Both the position numbers and the translations under genes were made by a program. DNA of 20,164 nt from Candidatus Falkowbacteria bacterium RIFOXYC2_FULL_47_12 (GTDB taxonomy: Bacteria > Patescibacteriota > Patescibacteriia > Patescibacteriales > XYC2-FULL-47-12). The DNA is taken from assembly GCA_001778285.1 (NCBI GenBank), contig MFGL01000031.1, positions 8,188 through 28,351 on the forward strand. The letters run 5' to 3'. How positions within the stretch are numbered: the stretch's first letter is position 1; every line of letters begins with the position of its first letter. Below are positions 6,834 to 13,868 of this stretch, in pieces. The notes beneath the pieces are model-generated. The model ran no database searches. It saw only the letters and a program-made list of their open reading frames with translations, and had not been told where the DNA came from.

Positions 6834-7355
6834 TTAACGTATGTACAAATAAACCGACAGGTCTTTCTTTGACGGTTTGCTCACGGCAGCCGGCTGCCAG
6901 CCGTCAATTTTGAAGGTGTAGGAAACGACGCGTGCGCCCGGCTTGAGGTCTCGTTCCAGTTTTTGCCGCAGCCTGTTTCGTATGGTTGAGGGCAGGCCGA
7001 AAAAATACACGACGTCGGCTTGCGATAAATTTTCCCGAAATAAATTTTTCCATTTGAACGTTACGTCGCTGTTGCGGGCAAACAGTCGGCGCAATTTACA
7101 CAACCACAACAGCGGCAGAGCGAGCTCAAGGCCGATGGCGCGCGCCCGGTATTTTTTTGCCGCCGTAAGCGCCACCTTGCCATCGCCGCAGCCCAAATCG
7201 TAAAAAAGTTCATTCGGCTTCAAATTTGCCAGCGCAAAAACCCGCGCCAAGTCGCGGCTTTTCATCGGCACCCACGGGGCAAACGAAAAGGCGGCCCAGG
7301 CAACCGTGGCCAAAATAAAAACAACGACGATAGTAATGAGATAGACAACGTGCAT
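6834..7355 (-). CDS. Membrane-anchored SAM-dependent methyltransferase (FAM173/ATPSCKMT-like)
   Basis: A 173-residue class I methyltransferase. Residues 4-24 form an N-terminal membrane helix. Motif I is DLGCGDGKVALTAA (Asp53-Gly59 region), the acidic residue ending strand 2 is Glu77 (AIGLELAL), and ADVVYFFG (113-120) is the post-II strand. An N-terminal helix, the short Rossmann core and the ending PGARVVSYTFKIDGW resemble the FAM173/ATPSCKMT type protein-lysine methyltransferases; this is from memory, and the substrate is unknown. It starts directly after the stop of the lycopene-cyclase-domain protein and ends two bases before the surface protein gene, so the three are almost certainly co-transcribed. 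It may modify a membrane or surface partner, perhaps its neighbour. Confidence 0.88.
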   Translation of the reverse strand: MHVVYLITIVVVFILATVAWAAFSFAPWVPMKSRDLARVFALANLKPNELFYDLGCGDGKVALTAAKKYRARAIGLELALPLLWLCKLRRLFARNSDVTFKWKNLFRENLSQADVVYFFGLPSTIRNRLRQKLERDLKPGARVVSYTFKIDGWQPAAVSKPSKKDLSVYLYIR

Positions 7356-8045
7356 TTATTTTTTGGTTATTAGTTTTGCCTCCTGCCAGAATTCGTACAG
7401 GGGGCCGATGAACATACCGGCCAAGAAAAACCAAATAATATCCTCCAAAGGCGCCTTAAGAATAGTTATACCAGAAAGATTTTCCCAACGCCAAGTGTGC
7501 GCTATCCAGCCCGGAGTGATTAATTCCGGTCCAACTAAAAACGCAAAGGATACAACTGCCAAAAGCAGACCTGATAGGAGAGAATTAACAATCAAATCTT
7601 TTCGCCAAATCCATATGCCGACTGTCGGTATGAAAAAACCAATGAAAGTAGCGTATAGGGAACTAATATGCAACCAATAGAAACTCCCAAAGAATAACAA
7701 AATAAGAGCTAAACAAGGAAGATATAAATTTTTGTTATTACGATGAGGTATCCGTTTTTTCGCCCGTTGCATCTTTTTATTAAAAACCTCTTCGTAAATA
7801 ACCGCCGCTACTCCGCCACTGGCAAAACCACAAATAAAATCTTCTATGCCCACCCTAAAATTAAAAATGAACAAGGGATGCCACCAGTCTACTGCATATA
7901 CCAATTCTGAAGCCACCCCACCTATGCCAAACAGCAGTGAAATAATAAGCATTTCTTTCCGCACATCTTTCCGCCAGGCAAAAAGCGCGAACCAGACAAC
8001 TAATAGAGCTAAACTGCCGATTAAATAACTATATTGGTAATTCAT
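7356..8045 (-). CDS. Lycopene cyclase domain-containing integral membrane protein
   Basis: A 229-residue protein with about seven membrane helices in two similar halves. Each half carries a Glu-Asp motif followed by aromatics: GIEDFICGF (Glu68-Asp69) and PLEDIIWFF (Glu201-Asp202). This matches the fused CrtYc/CrtYd type lycopene cyclase domain, in which P-x-E-(E/D)-x-x-F motifs form the active site. True carotenoid cyclisation is possible, but many members in small-genome bacteria are uncharacterised, and no other carotenoid genes (crtB, crtI, crtE) are in the window. A basic cytoplasmic loop (about 88-106) separates the halves. It begins seven bases after the HlyIII stop and abuts the methyltransferase gene. 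Its GC is lower than that of its neighbours. Confidence 0.8.
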   Translation of the reverse strand: MNYQYSYLIGSLALLVVWFALFAWRKDVRKEMLIISLLFGIGGVASELVYAVDWWHPLFIFNFRVGIEDFICGFASGGVAAVIYEEVFNKKMQRAKKRIPHRNNKNLYLPCLALILLFFGSFYWLHISSLYATFIGFFIPTVGIWIWRKDLIVNSLLSGLLLAVVSFAFLVGPELITPGWIAHTWRWENLSGITILKAPLEDIIWFFLAGMFIGPLYEFWQEAKLITKK

Positions 8046-8052
8046 ACTAAAA

Positions 8053-8709
8053 TTAATAAATATACAAAATATATCTCCACATCAGCCACCAGTGGCAGAA
8101 GCTGCCCAGCAGGACGAACAGGTGAAAAATTTCGTGCATGCCAAAGTAGCGGCGCGGCGTAACAATTACTTCCAAGCCAAAAAATATCACGCCAAAGGTG
8201 TAGGCAAGCCCGCCGCCCAAAAGCCACCGGAAGGCCGGCAGAGAAATCGCGTGCAAGAGCGGCACGATGGCAATGATTATCAGCCAGCCTAAAAGCAGGT
8301 ATAAAACGCTTGAGAGCCAGCGCGGCAGCTGCCAATTGGCCAGTTGCCAAATCATGCCAAAAAAGGCAATGCCCCACACGACGCCAAACAGGCTCCAGCC
8401 CCAGCCGCCGCGCAGAGGTATCAGCACTACGGGCATGTAGGTGCCGGCAATCAAAAGATAAATCATGGCGTGGTCAAAGCGCCGCCACAGCTCTTTGGTG
8501 CGATGGCCGTCAGGAATGAGGTGGTAGAGCAGGCTCGCGCCATAGGCGCAGATCAAGCTGGCGCCAAACAGCGAAAAAGCAACGACGTGCCAGGCACTGC
8601 TTTCTTGCGCCGCCTGCACGAGCAAAACCAGACCGGCAATGGAAAGCCCGAAGCCGATGCCATGCGTTGCCGCGCTGACGTATTCATTGGTGTGATGGCG
8701 TGTGTGCAT
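8053..8709 (-). CDS. Hemolysin III / PAQR family membrane protein
   Basis: A 218-residue protein with seven predicted membrane helices. The family's conserved metal-site residues are all present: NEYVSAATHG near the N-terminus, LLYH (His63), RRFDHAMIYLLIAGTYMP (Asp79, His80), and MHEIFHLFVLLGSFCH (His192, His196, His206). PAQR proteins are membrane hydrolase-like proteins; bacterial members are annotated as hemolysin III but their substrates are mostly unknown. The ATG at 8709 is chosen because the conserved domain begins there and a promoter ends exactly six bases upstream; a longer reading to 9060 would add 117 unrelated residues antisense to yebC. It is the first gene of the four-gene minus-strand run ending at 4093. 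Confidence 0.93.
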   Translation of the reverse strand: MHTRHHTNEYVSAATHGIGFGLSIAGLVLLVQAAQESSAWHVVAFSLFGASLICAYGASLLYHLIPDGHRTKELWRRFDHAMIYLLIAGTYMPVVLIPLRGGWGWSLFGVVWGIAFFGMIWQLANWQLPRWLSSVLYLLLGWLIIIAIVPLLHAISLPAFRWLLGGGLAYTFGVIFFGLEVIVTPRRYFGMHEIFHLFVLLGSFCHWWLMWRYILYIY

Positions 8710-8715
8710 ATTTTT

Positions 8716-8743
8716 ATTATATACCACTTGATTTTTATGACAA
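8716..8743 (-). promoter_or_regulatory. Leaderless promoter of the HlyIII operon
   Basis: TTGTCA (8743-8738, 5/6 match), a 16-base spacer and a perfect TATAAT (8721-8716) are followed by six bases and then the ATG at 8709. The expected start point falls on the A of the ATG, so the mRNA should have no leader. It probably drives all four genes down to 4093. Confidence 0.75.
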
Positions 8744-8767
8744 AATATTGTACGCTGACAAGCGGTA

Positions 8768-8790
8768 AGCAACAATAAATGTTGCTTTTT
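8768..8790 (+). promoter_or_regulatory. Terminator-like hairpin upstream of yebC
   Basis: AGCAACA (8768-8774), a five-base loop and TGTTGCT (8780-8786) form a 7-bp stem followed by four more T residues. No plus-strand gene precedes it, so if it is functional it would act within a yebC leader as an attenuator-like element. A TATAAT (8798-8803) lies just downstream and may instead be the yebC -10 box; no good -35 box is seen for it. Confidence 0.35.
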
Positions 8791-8842
8791 CTGTAAATAT
8801 AATTTGTAATTCTTACGCATTGCTTGCGTAGGCAATATTTTT

Positions 8843-9574
8843 ATGTCAGGACATTCCAAATGGGCGACAACCAAACGGCAGAAGGCCGTCGTTGACGCCA
8901 AGCGCAGTTCCGTGTTCACCAAACTCGCCAACGTCATTACGATTGCCGCGCGTAAAAGCGGCGACCCGGAAGCGAATTTTTCTCTGCGTTTGGCTATTGA
9001 GCGCGCCCGGGAAGTCAATATGCCCAAAGACAACATTGAGCGCGCTATCAAACGCGGCACCGGCGAAGGCGGCGGCGCGGTTGTTGAGGAGTTGCTCTAT
9101 GAAGGCTTTGGTCCGGCCCAAGCCGCCTTTATCATTGAAACCGTTACCGACAACAAAAATCGCACGGCTTCGGATATACGCCACCTGTTTAGCACGCACA
9201 ACGGATCGCTGGGCGCAAGCGGCAGCGTGGCCTGGAATTTTGAACGGCGGGGTGTTATCAGAGTTCATAATGAAGAATTAAAAAGCAAAAACTTTGACTA
9301 TGACAACTTTGAGTTGGAGTTAATTGACGCGGGTGTTGAAGATATCAAAAAAGAAGAAGAGGGATGGACGCTGTACACGACGATGGCCGGCTTGCAAACG
9401 GTGAAGCAATTTTTGGACGGTAAAAATATAACCGTTGCTTCGGCCGAACTGGAATACGTGCCCAAAGAAATTAAAAATGTCAGCGCGGACGAAAAACAAA
9501 AGATTGAACAATTTATCGCAGTGCTGGAGGAAAGCGACGATGTCAGCAATTACTATACGGACGTGAATGTTTAA
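8843..9574 (+). CDS. yebC: YebC/PmpR family protein
   Basis: A 243-residue member of the YebC/PmpR family, read as transcriptional regulators and more recently linked to relief of ribosome stalling. It starts with the family hallmark MSGHSKWATTKRQKAVVDAKR and contains the conserved NMPKDNIERAIKRGTGE and a YEGFGPAQAAFIIETVTDNKNRT stretch, then GGSLGASGSVAWNFERRGVI-like sequence. Length is normal and the three-domain organisation appears complete. The start has no Shine-Dalgarno sequence. The leader contains two mutually exclusive small hairpins (8814-8830 and 8819-8836). It precedes ruvC, matching the widespread yebC-ruvC gene order, but ruvA and ruvB do not follow here. Confidence 0.97.
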   Translation: MSGHSKWATTKRQKAVVDAKRSSVFTKLANVITIAARKSGDPEANFSLRLAIERAREVNMPKDNIERAIKRGTGEGGGAVVEELLYEGFGPAQAAFIIETVTDNKNRTASDIRHLFSTHNGSLGASGSVAWNFERRGVIRVHNEELKSKNFDYDNFELELIDAGVEDIKKEEEGWTLYTTMAGLQTVKQFLDGKNITVASAELEYVPKEIKNVSADEKQKIEQFIAVLEESDDVSNYYTDVNV

Positions 9575-9650
9575 TGTTACCGTTGTCTCGTTGTCCCGAA
9601 AATCGTTGTTGCGTAATAGAAATTTGAAATTAGAAAATCGCGCAAAGTTC

Positions 9651-10142
9651 ATGTTAAAAACAAATAGTAATCAAAGAATAATTCTTGGCATTGACCCGGG
9701 CACGGCCATTACCGGTTTTGGACTCATTGAAGTAGCCGGTCAAACATTGCGATTAATCCGCTACGGTTGCATCACGACGCCGGCCGGCATGGCGCACGCC
9801 CAGCGCTTGCTGTGTATCCATACCGAACTCAAAAAAATTATTGTTGCTCAAAAACCGGATGCCGTCGCCGTGGAAAAATTATTTTTTTACAACAACGCCA
9901 AAACCGCGTCCGCCGTCGGCGAGGCGCGCGGCGTTGTCAGCTTGACCGTTGCTCAAGCCAAGCTGCCGCTGTATGAATTTACGCCTCTTCAGGTGAAGCA
10001 GGCGGTCAGCGCTTACGGCAAAGCTTCAAAACTGCAGGTGCAAAAAATGGTGGCGATGATTCTCAAACTCAAAGAAATTCCAAAGCCGGATGACGCGGCT
10101 GATGCGTTAGCGGTAGCGATTTGCTGCGCAAATTCATTATGA
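9651..10142 (+). CDS. ruvC: Crossover junction endodeoxyribonuclease RuvC
   Basis: A 163-residue Holliday junction resolvase that cuts four-way junctions during recombinational repair. The RNase H-like fold carries the full acidic set: Asp15 in GIDPGTAITGFG, Glu75 in VEKLFF, and Asp148/Asp151 in DAADALAVAI, corresponding to the Asp7, Glu66, Asp138 and Asp141 of the E. coli enzyme. The ATG at 9651 leaves the usual short N-terminus; an upstream in-frame ATG at 9567 overlaps the end of yebC and would add 28 unconserved residues. The stop TGA overlaps the glgA ATG by four bases (ATGA), so translation is coupled to glgA. RuvA and RuvB are not nearby. Confidence 0.96.
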   Translation: MLKTNSNQRIILGIDPGTAITGFGLIEVAGQTLRLIRYGCITTPAGMAHAQRLLCIHTELKKIIVAQKPDAVAVEKLFFYNNAKTASAVGEARGVVSLTVAQAKLPLYEFTPLQVKQAVSAYGKASKLQVQKMVAMILKLKEIPKPDDAADALAVAICCANSL

Positions 10143-11620
10143 ATAACCATAAACTCCAAATTATTCACATCGTCAGCGAAGTCGACCCGTTTTCCAAGAC
10201 CGGCGGTCTGGCTGACGTGGCGCGCAGTTTGCCCAAAGCGCAGAAAAGACTAGGACACGATGTCTGCGTCATCACGCCGTTTTACAGCCAGATTATTGAT
10301 GTAAAAAAATACAAATTAGAGTTATTTGAAAAAGATATTAAAGTCGTTTTAAACAGCCAGGACACGGCAGTGGTAAATTTTTACCGCGGTTACCTCATGC
10401 ACGGGCTGCCGGTGTATTTTATTGAAAACAAAAAATATTTTTCCCAGCGCAAAATCCTCTACGGTTCAAGCCACGAGAACGCGCGCTTCATGCTCTTTGA
10501 CGTGGCGGCCCTGCGCCTCATCACCATGCTGAATCTGCAGCCCGACATCATCCACTGCCACGACTGGCAGGCCGGACTCATTCCGTATTACGTCAAGACC
10601 AAATTTCACTACGTTGCCAATCTTACCAAAACCAAAACCCTCTACACTATCCATAATTTAGCCTTTCAATTGGGCAGAAACTGGTGGGAGGTTCCCGTTG
10701 AGCAAAAAGACTACGGCAAAAGCAAACTGCCGCGTTTGGATGATCCGGCCATTGAGCATGTCAATTTTGCCAAGCGCGCGATCATGAACGCCGATGCGCT
10801 CAATGCCGTGTCGGAAAACTACGCGCAGGAGATTTTAACTAAAAAATTCGGCCAGGATTTGCAGCGCATTTTGCAAAACCGCCGCGACAAGCTTTTTGGC
10901 ATTCAAAACGGCATTGACTATCGGGCGTACAATCCGGCAACCGATGCCGGACTGGAAAAAACTTACAGCTGCAAAAATTTTTCAGTCAAAAAAATGAACA
11001 AAGCGCGCCTGCAAAAACTTTTCGGCTTGCCCCTAAACCAGCACATCCCCATCATTGCCATGACATCGCGCATTGTCTTTCAGAAAGGTTTTGCCCTGAT
11101 TTTAAAAATTGCCGAACATCTTGCCCGCCTCAACGCGCAATTTATCTTCATTGGCGCCGGTGACAAAACGTACGTTGCGAAGTTGCAGCGTACCGCCAAA
11201 AAGTATCCGGAAAAAATCGCCGTCATCCCCTCGCACGAGCAAAACCAAAAGTATGAAACGCTGGTGTATGCCGGCGCGGACATGCTGCTTTTGCCCTCGC
11301 ACCACGAACCCTGCGGGCTGAACCAGATGATAGCCATGCGCTACGGCTGTGTGCCCATCGTGCACAGAGTCGGCGGTCTCTTTGATACGGTAGAGGACTA
11401 CCGCGTAACGAGCGGCACCGGTTTTGTTTTTGACCGCTTTGATGCGTTTGAACTCTACGGCGGCATTGTCCGGGCGCTAGAAATATTCAACAACAAACGC
11501 CGCTGGAAAGAGCTCGTGGCCCGCGACATGCGGCAGTCAAATTCATGGGAAATTCCGGCGAAAAAATACATTGACTTGTACCGTAAGATGTTAAACGGTA
11601 ATGCTAAATCAAATAGTTAG
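10139..11620 (+). CDS. glgA: Glycogen/starch synthase (GT5)
   Basis: A 493-residue cytoplasmic glucosyltransferase that extends alpha-1,4-glucan chains from a nucleotide-glucose donor. The N-terminal GT-B domain has the donor-binding KTGGL (residues 20-24) and HDWQAG (141-146). The C-terminal domain has SRIVFQKGF and the HHEPCGLNQMIAMRYG motif, with VGGLFDTV after it. Length matches bacterial GlgA. The start at 10139 is set by the four-base overlap with ruvC; an upstream ATG at 10121 lies deeper inside ruvC. A GH57 glycosidase follows by 32 bases and a kinase-fold protein after that. No glgC, glgB or glgP is present in the window, so the donor supply and branching enzyme are unknown. Confidence 0.95.
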   Translation: MNNHKLQIIHIVSEVDPFSKTGGLADVARSLPKAQKRLGHDVCVITPFYSQIIDVKKYKLELFEKDIKVVLNSQDTAVVNFYRGYLMHGLPVYFIENKKYFSQRKILYGSSHENARFMLFDVAALRLITMLNLQPDIIHCHDWQAGLIPYYVKTKFHYVANLTKTKTLYTIHNLAFQLGRNWWEVPVEQKDYGKSKLPRLDDPAIEHVNFAKRAIMNADALNAVSENYAQEILTKKFGQDLQRILQNRRDKLFGIQNGIDYRAYNPATDAGLEKTYSCKNFSVKKMNKARLQKLFGLPLNQHIPIIAMTSRIVFQKGFALILKIAEHLARLNAQFIFIGAGDKTYVAKLQRTAKKYPEKIAVIPSHEQNQKYETLVYAGADMLLLPSHHEPCGLNQMIAMRYGCVPIVHRVGGLFDTVEDYRVTSGTGFVFDRFDAFELYGGIVRALEIFNNKRRWKELVARDMRQSNSWEIPAKKYIDLYRKMLNGNAKSNS

Positions 11621-11652
11621 TCATTAGAAATTAAAAATTTGGCATTCTATTT

Positions 11653-12816
11653 ATGCTCTGGATTAATTTCCTCCACTTCTACCAACCGGCCACGCTTGAC
11701 CGCGAGGTCATTATTGAAGCCATTGAAAAAAGCTACCGGCGCATCATTAAGGCATTGCAAAAAAATAGCAATGTTCGTTTTACGGTCAATGTGCAAGGCT
11801 GTCTCTTGGAAAAAATGCACGAGCTTGGCTATCAGATGCTTTTGCGCGACCTGAAACAATTAGCTGAACGCGGACAGCTTGAGTTCGTGGGCTCGGCTGC
11901 TTTTCATCCGATTTTGCCCTTAATTCCTGCCTTTGAAGCGGTTGCGCAAATCAAGCTGCAGGAAGAAATCATTAAAAAATATTTCGGCGACGTGAAACTG
12001 AAAGGATTTTTTTTGCCGGAGATGGCCTACGCGCCAAAAACGGCTAAACTGCTTAAAAACCTCGGCTACGAATGGATTATTCTGGATGAAATTTCCGCGC
12101 GCGGCACAACGAACGGCGCCTATTGCCAAAGGCCGTATCGCGATGCCGCCAGCGGTTTAAGCGTCGTATTTAGAAACCGCGCAGTTTCGCAAAGCTATGT
12201 TCCCCGGAGCGTTGCCGAATTGGCGGCGGAAAAATCAGAACAAACGCTTATCACCGCAACCGATGCCGAGCTCTACGGCTTGCGCCACGCCGACATCTCC
12301 GGCCATTTTGAAAAAATACTGAAGCGCACTGACGTTACGACACAGACGATTTCGGGTTTTCTGGCCGAACATGAGCCGACACAAAACATTACCATTCTCC
12401 GCTCCTCGTGGGAGTCGGCGCCGGCCGAGTTGCGGGCGCAGCTTCCCTACGCCTTGTGGTATAATAAAAAAAACGTTATCCAGATGAAGCTTTGGCAGCT
12501 GGCGCGTCTGGCGCTGGAAACGGCCCAGCGTCACACGCGGGACCCGCAGTATCGGTGGGCGGCCTGGCGCCTGCACCGGGGGCTCTCAAGCTGCACATTC
12601 TGGTGGGCATCGGGCAAAAAAATTTCCGTTTGGAGCGCTGCTTCATGGAACCCCGATGAAATTGACCGCGGCTTAGACGAACTGATTAAAGCGGTGCGCG
12701 CGCTGGATGACGCCACCACCCGCCTGACCAAACTGAAAGCGGAAAAACTCTACGTTGAAATCAAGCAGCTCATCTGGAACAAACACTGGACGCATTATTG
12801 GAAAGTTGCAAAATAA
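11653..12816 (+). CDS. Glycoside hydrolase family 57-like protein
   Basis: A 387-residue (beta/alpha)7-barrel-type protein of the GH57 group, which acts on alpha-glucans as amylase, 4-alpha-glucanotransferase or branching enzyme. The GH57 signatures visible are the N-terminal HFYQP (His8, Gln11, Pro12), GQLEFVGSAAFHPILPL (74-90), FFLPEMAY with the presumed nucleophile Glu123, and TDAELYGLRH with the presumed acid/base Asp204. It is shorter than many GH57 enzymes. There is no signal peptide, so it acts inside the cell, probably on the product of the preceding glgA. The exact reaction cannot be decided from sequence alone. The kinase-fold gene begins seven bases after its stop. Confidence 0.88.
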   Translation: MLWINFLHFYQPATLDREVIIEAIEKSYRRIIKALQKNSNVRFTVNVQGCLLEKMHELGYQMLLRDLKQLAERGQLEFVGSAAFHPILPLIPAFEAVAQIKLQEEIIKKYFGDVKLKGFFLPEMAYAPKTAKLLKNLGYEWIILDEISARGTTNGAYCQRPYRDAASGLSVVFRNRAVSQSYVPRSVAELAAEKSEQTLITATDAELYGLRHADISGHFEKILKRTDVTTQTISGFLAEHEPTQNITILRSSWESAPAELRAQLPYALWYNKKNVIQMKLWQLARLALETAQRHTRDPQYRWAAWRLHRGLSSCTFWWASGKKISVWSAASWNPDEIDRGLDELIKAVRALDDATTRLTKLKAEKLYVEIKQLIWNKHWTHYWKVAK

Positions 12817-12823
12817 ACAAGCT

Positions 12824-13849
12824 ATGCGTATGAACATTATTCACCAGCTCTACGATGAACAATTTATCGCCGGCTACTTAAAAAAGAGAATTTTGCCGCT
12901 CTACCCTGATTTTAAGCGCATTAAAAAAATACAAACCCACGGCATCAAAAATAACATCTGGGAGCGCACCTACCATGTCGTGGTCGGCTACGAAACCTGG
13001 TTTGAAACGCGGGCGGGCAAAACCAAACGTTTGCAGCTCTACTGCTCGGCGCACTCAAACGAGCAGCGCAAAAACGTCTACGACGCGCTGAAATTTTTGT
13101 GGAGCCGCAGCTTTAGCCGCGGCAACCTCACTATCCCCCATCCGCTGTTTTACTCCCAGCGTTTCAAGGGGATATTTTATCGCGGTATCAAGGGCAATAA
13201 TTTGTACCACTACATCCGCGAAAAAGACATCGGCGAGGTGCAAAAAATTACCCGGTTGGCCGCGCTCTGGTTTGCCAAACTGCACAAACTTGACACACGC
13301 GGCGCGCGCAACTTTAACAGAAAAAACAGCCTCATTGAGACAACCGTGCCGGGAGCAAAACATTGGCTGCGCAGCATCGCCGAGCGCGAGCCGCAGTTTT
13401 ACGATGAGGCGAAACAAATTTTTGAGCATCTGAACGCCGCCGAAAAAAAATTTCTTCGTTCCACGCCGCGGCGCTGGCTCATCCACGGCGACGCGCATCC
13501 GGAAAACGTCGTAAAAATATCCGAGAAAAAAATCGGCGTCATTGATTTCACCGATATGTGTCTGGGAGATTTTGCCCGCGACATCGGCTCGTTTCTGCAG
13601 CAGCTTGACTACATGATGCGCCGGCACATCCCCAAAAAAATTTTGGTGACGGAAATGAAAAAATTATTTTTGGAGACCTACCTCGCCGCGCGCAATCTCA
13701 CGCTGGACGAAGACCTCAAAGGGCGCATTCAAACCTATTACCACTGGACGGCTCTGCGCACAGTCATCTTTTTTTTAGTCAAAGAGCACCCTGAGCCGGA
13801 GCGGGCGCAAGAGTTGATAGACGACATTAAAAAAGATCGGGAGATGTAA
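12824..13849 (+). CDS. APH/choline-kinase fold phosphotransferase
   Basis: A 341-residue protein with a protein-kinase-like fold of the aminoglycoside phosphotransferase (APH) superfamily. The catalytic loop is LIHGDAHPENVV (Asp223, Asn228) and the metal-binding Asp is in VIDFTD (Asp241 or Asp244). The N-lobe is diverged, and no clear glycine-rich loop is seen. Such enzymes phosphorylate small molecules including aminoglycosides, choline, homoserine, sugars and maltose. Position after glgA and GH57 makes a glycan or oligosaccharide substrate plausible, for example a maltokinase-like role, but this is inference only. The start at 12824 lies seven bases after the GH57 stop; ATG at 12830 is the alternative. 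An in-frame start at 12755 would overlap GH57 by 62 bases and is unlikely. Confidence 0.85.
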   Translation: MRMNIIHQLYDEQFIAGYLKKRILPLYPDFKRIKKIQTHGIKNNIWERTYHVVVGYETWFETRAGKTKRLQLYCSAHSNEQRKNVYDALKFLWSRSFSRGNLTIPHPLFYSQRFKGIFYRGIKGNNLYHYIREKDIGEVQKITRLAALWFAKLHKLDTRGARNFNRKNSLIETTVPGAKHWLRSIAEREPQFYDEAKQIFEHLNAAEKKFLRSTPRRWLIHGDAHPENVVKISEKKIGVIDFTDMCLGDFARDIGSFLQQLDYMMRRHIPKKILVTEMKKLFLETYLAARNLTLDEDLKGRIQTYYHWTALRTVIFFLVKEHPEPERAQELIDDIKKDREM

Positions 13850-13868
13850 AACCAGGGAAGGGTTTTTA
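13848..13868. terminator. Weak bidirectional terminator between convergent genes
   Basis: AAAACC (13848-13853) and GGTTTT (13861-13866) form a 6-bp stem with a seven-base loop and a T-run. It overlaps the stop of the kinase gene and touches the stop of the convergent glycosidase at 13866. Confidence 0.4.

Noticed and set aside
8710..9060. 117-residue N-terminal extension of the HlyIII protein
   Set aside because: It runs antisense through yebC, has no family similarity, and a promoter lies exactly in front of the internal ATG at 8709.
9581..9620. Three CGTTGT repeats between yebC and ruvC
   Set aside because: Short, irregularly spaced and without an obvious role; not a CRISPR array. No CRISPR repeat-spacer pattern was seen anywhere in the window.
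9567..9650. Earlier start for ruvC
   Set aside because: It adds 28 unconserved residues and overlaps yebC; the start at 9651 gives the normal short N-terminus.
12755..12823. Earlier start for the APH-fold kinase
   Set aside because: It would overlap the GH57 gene by 62 bases with a low-complexity Ser-rich peptide; the start at 12824 follows the GH57 stop by seven bases.
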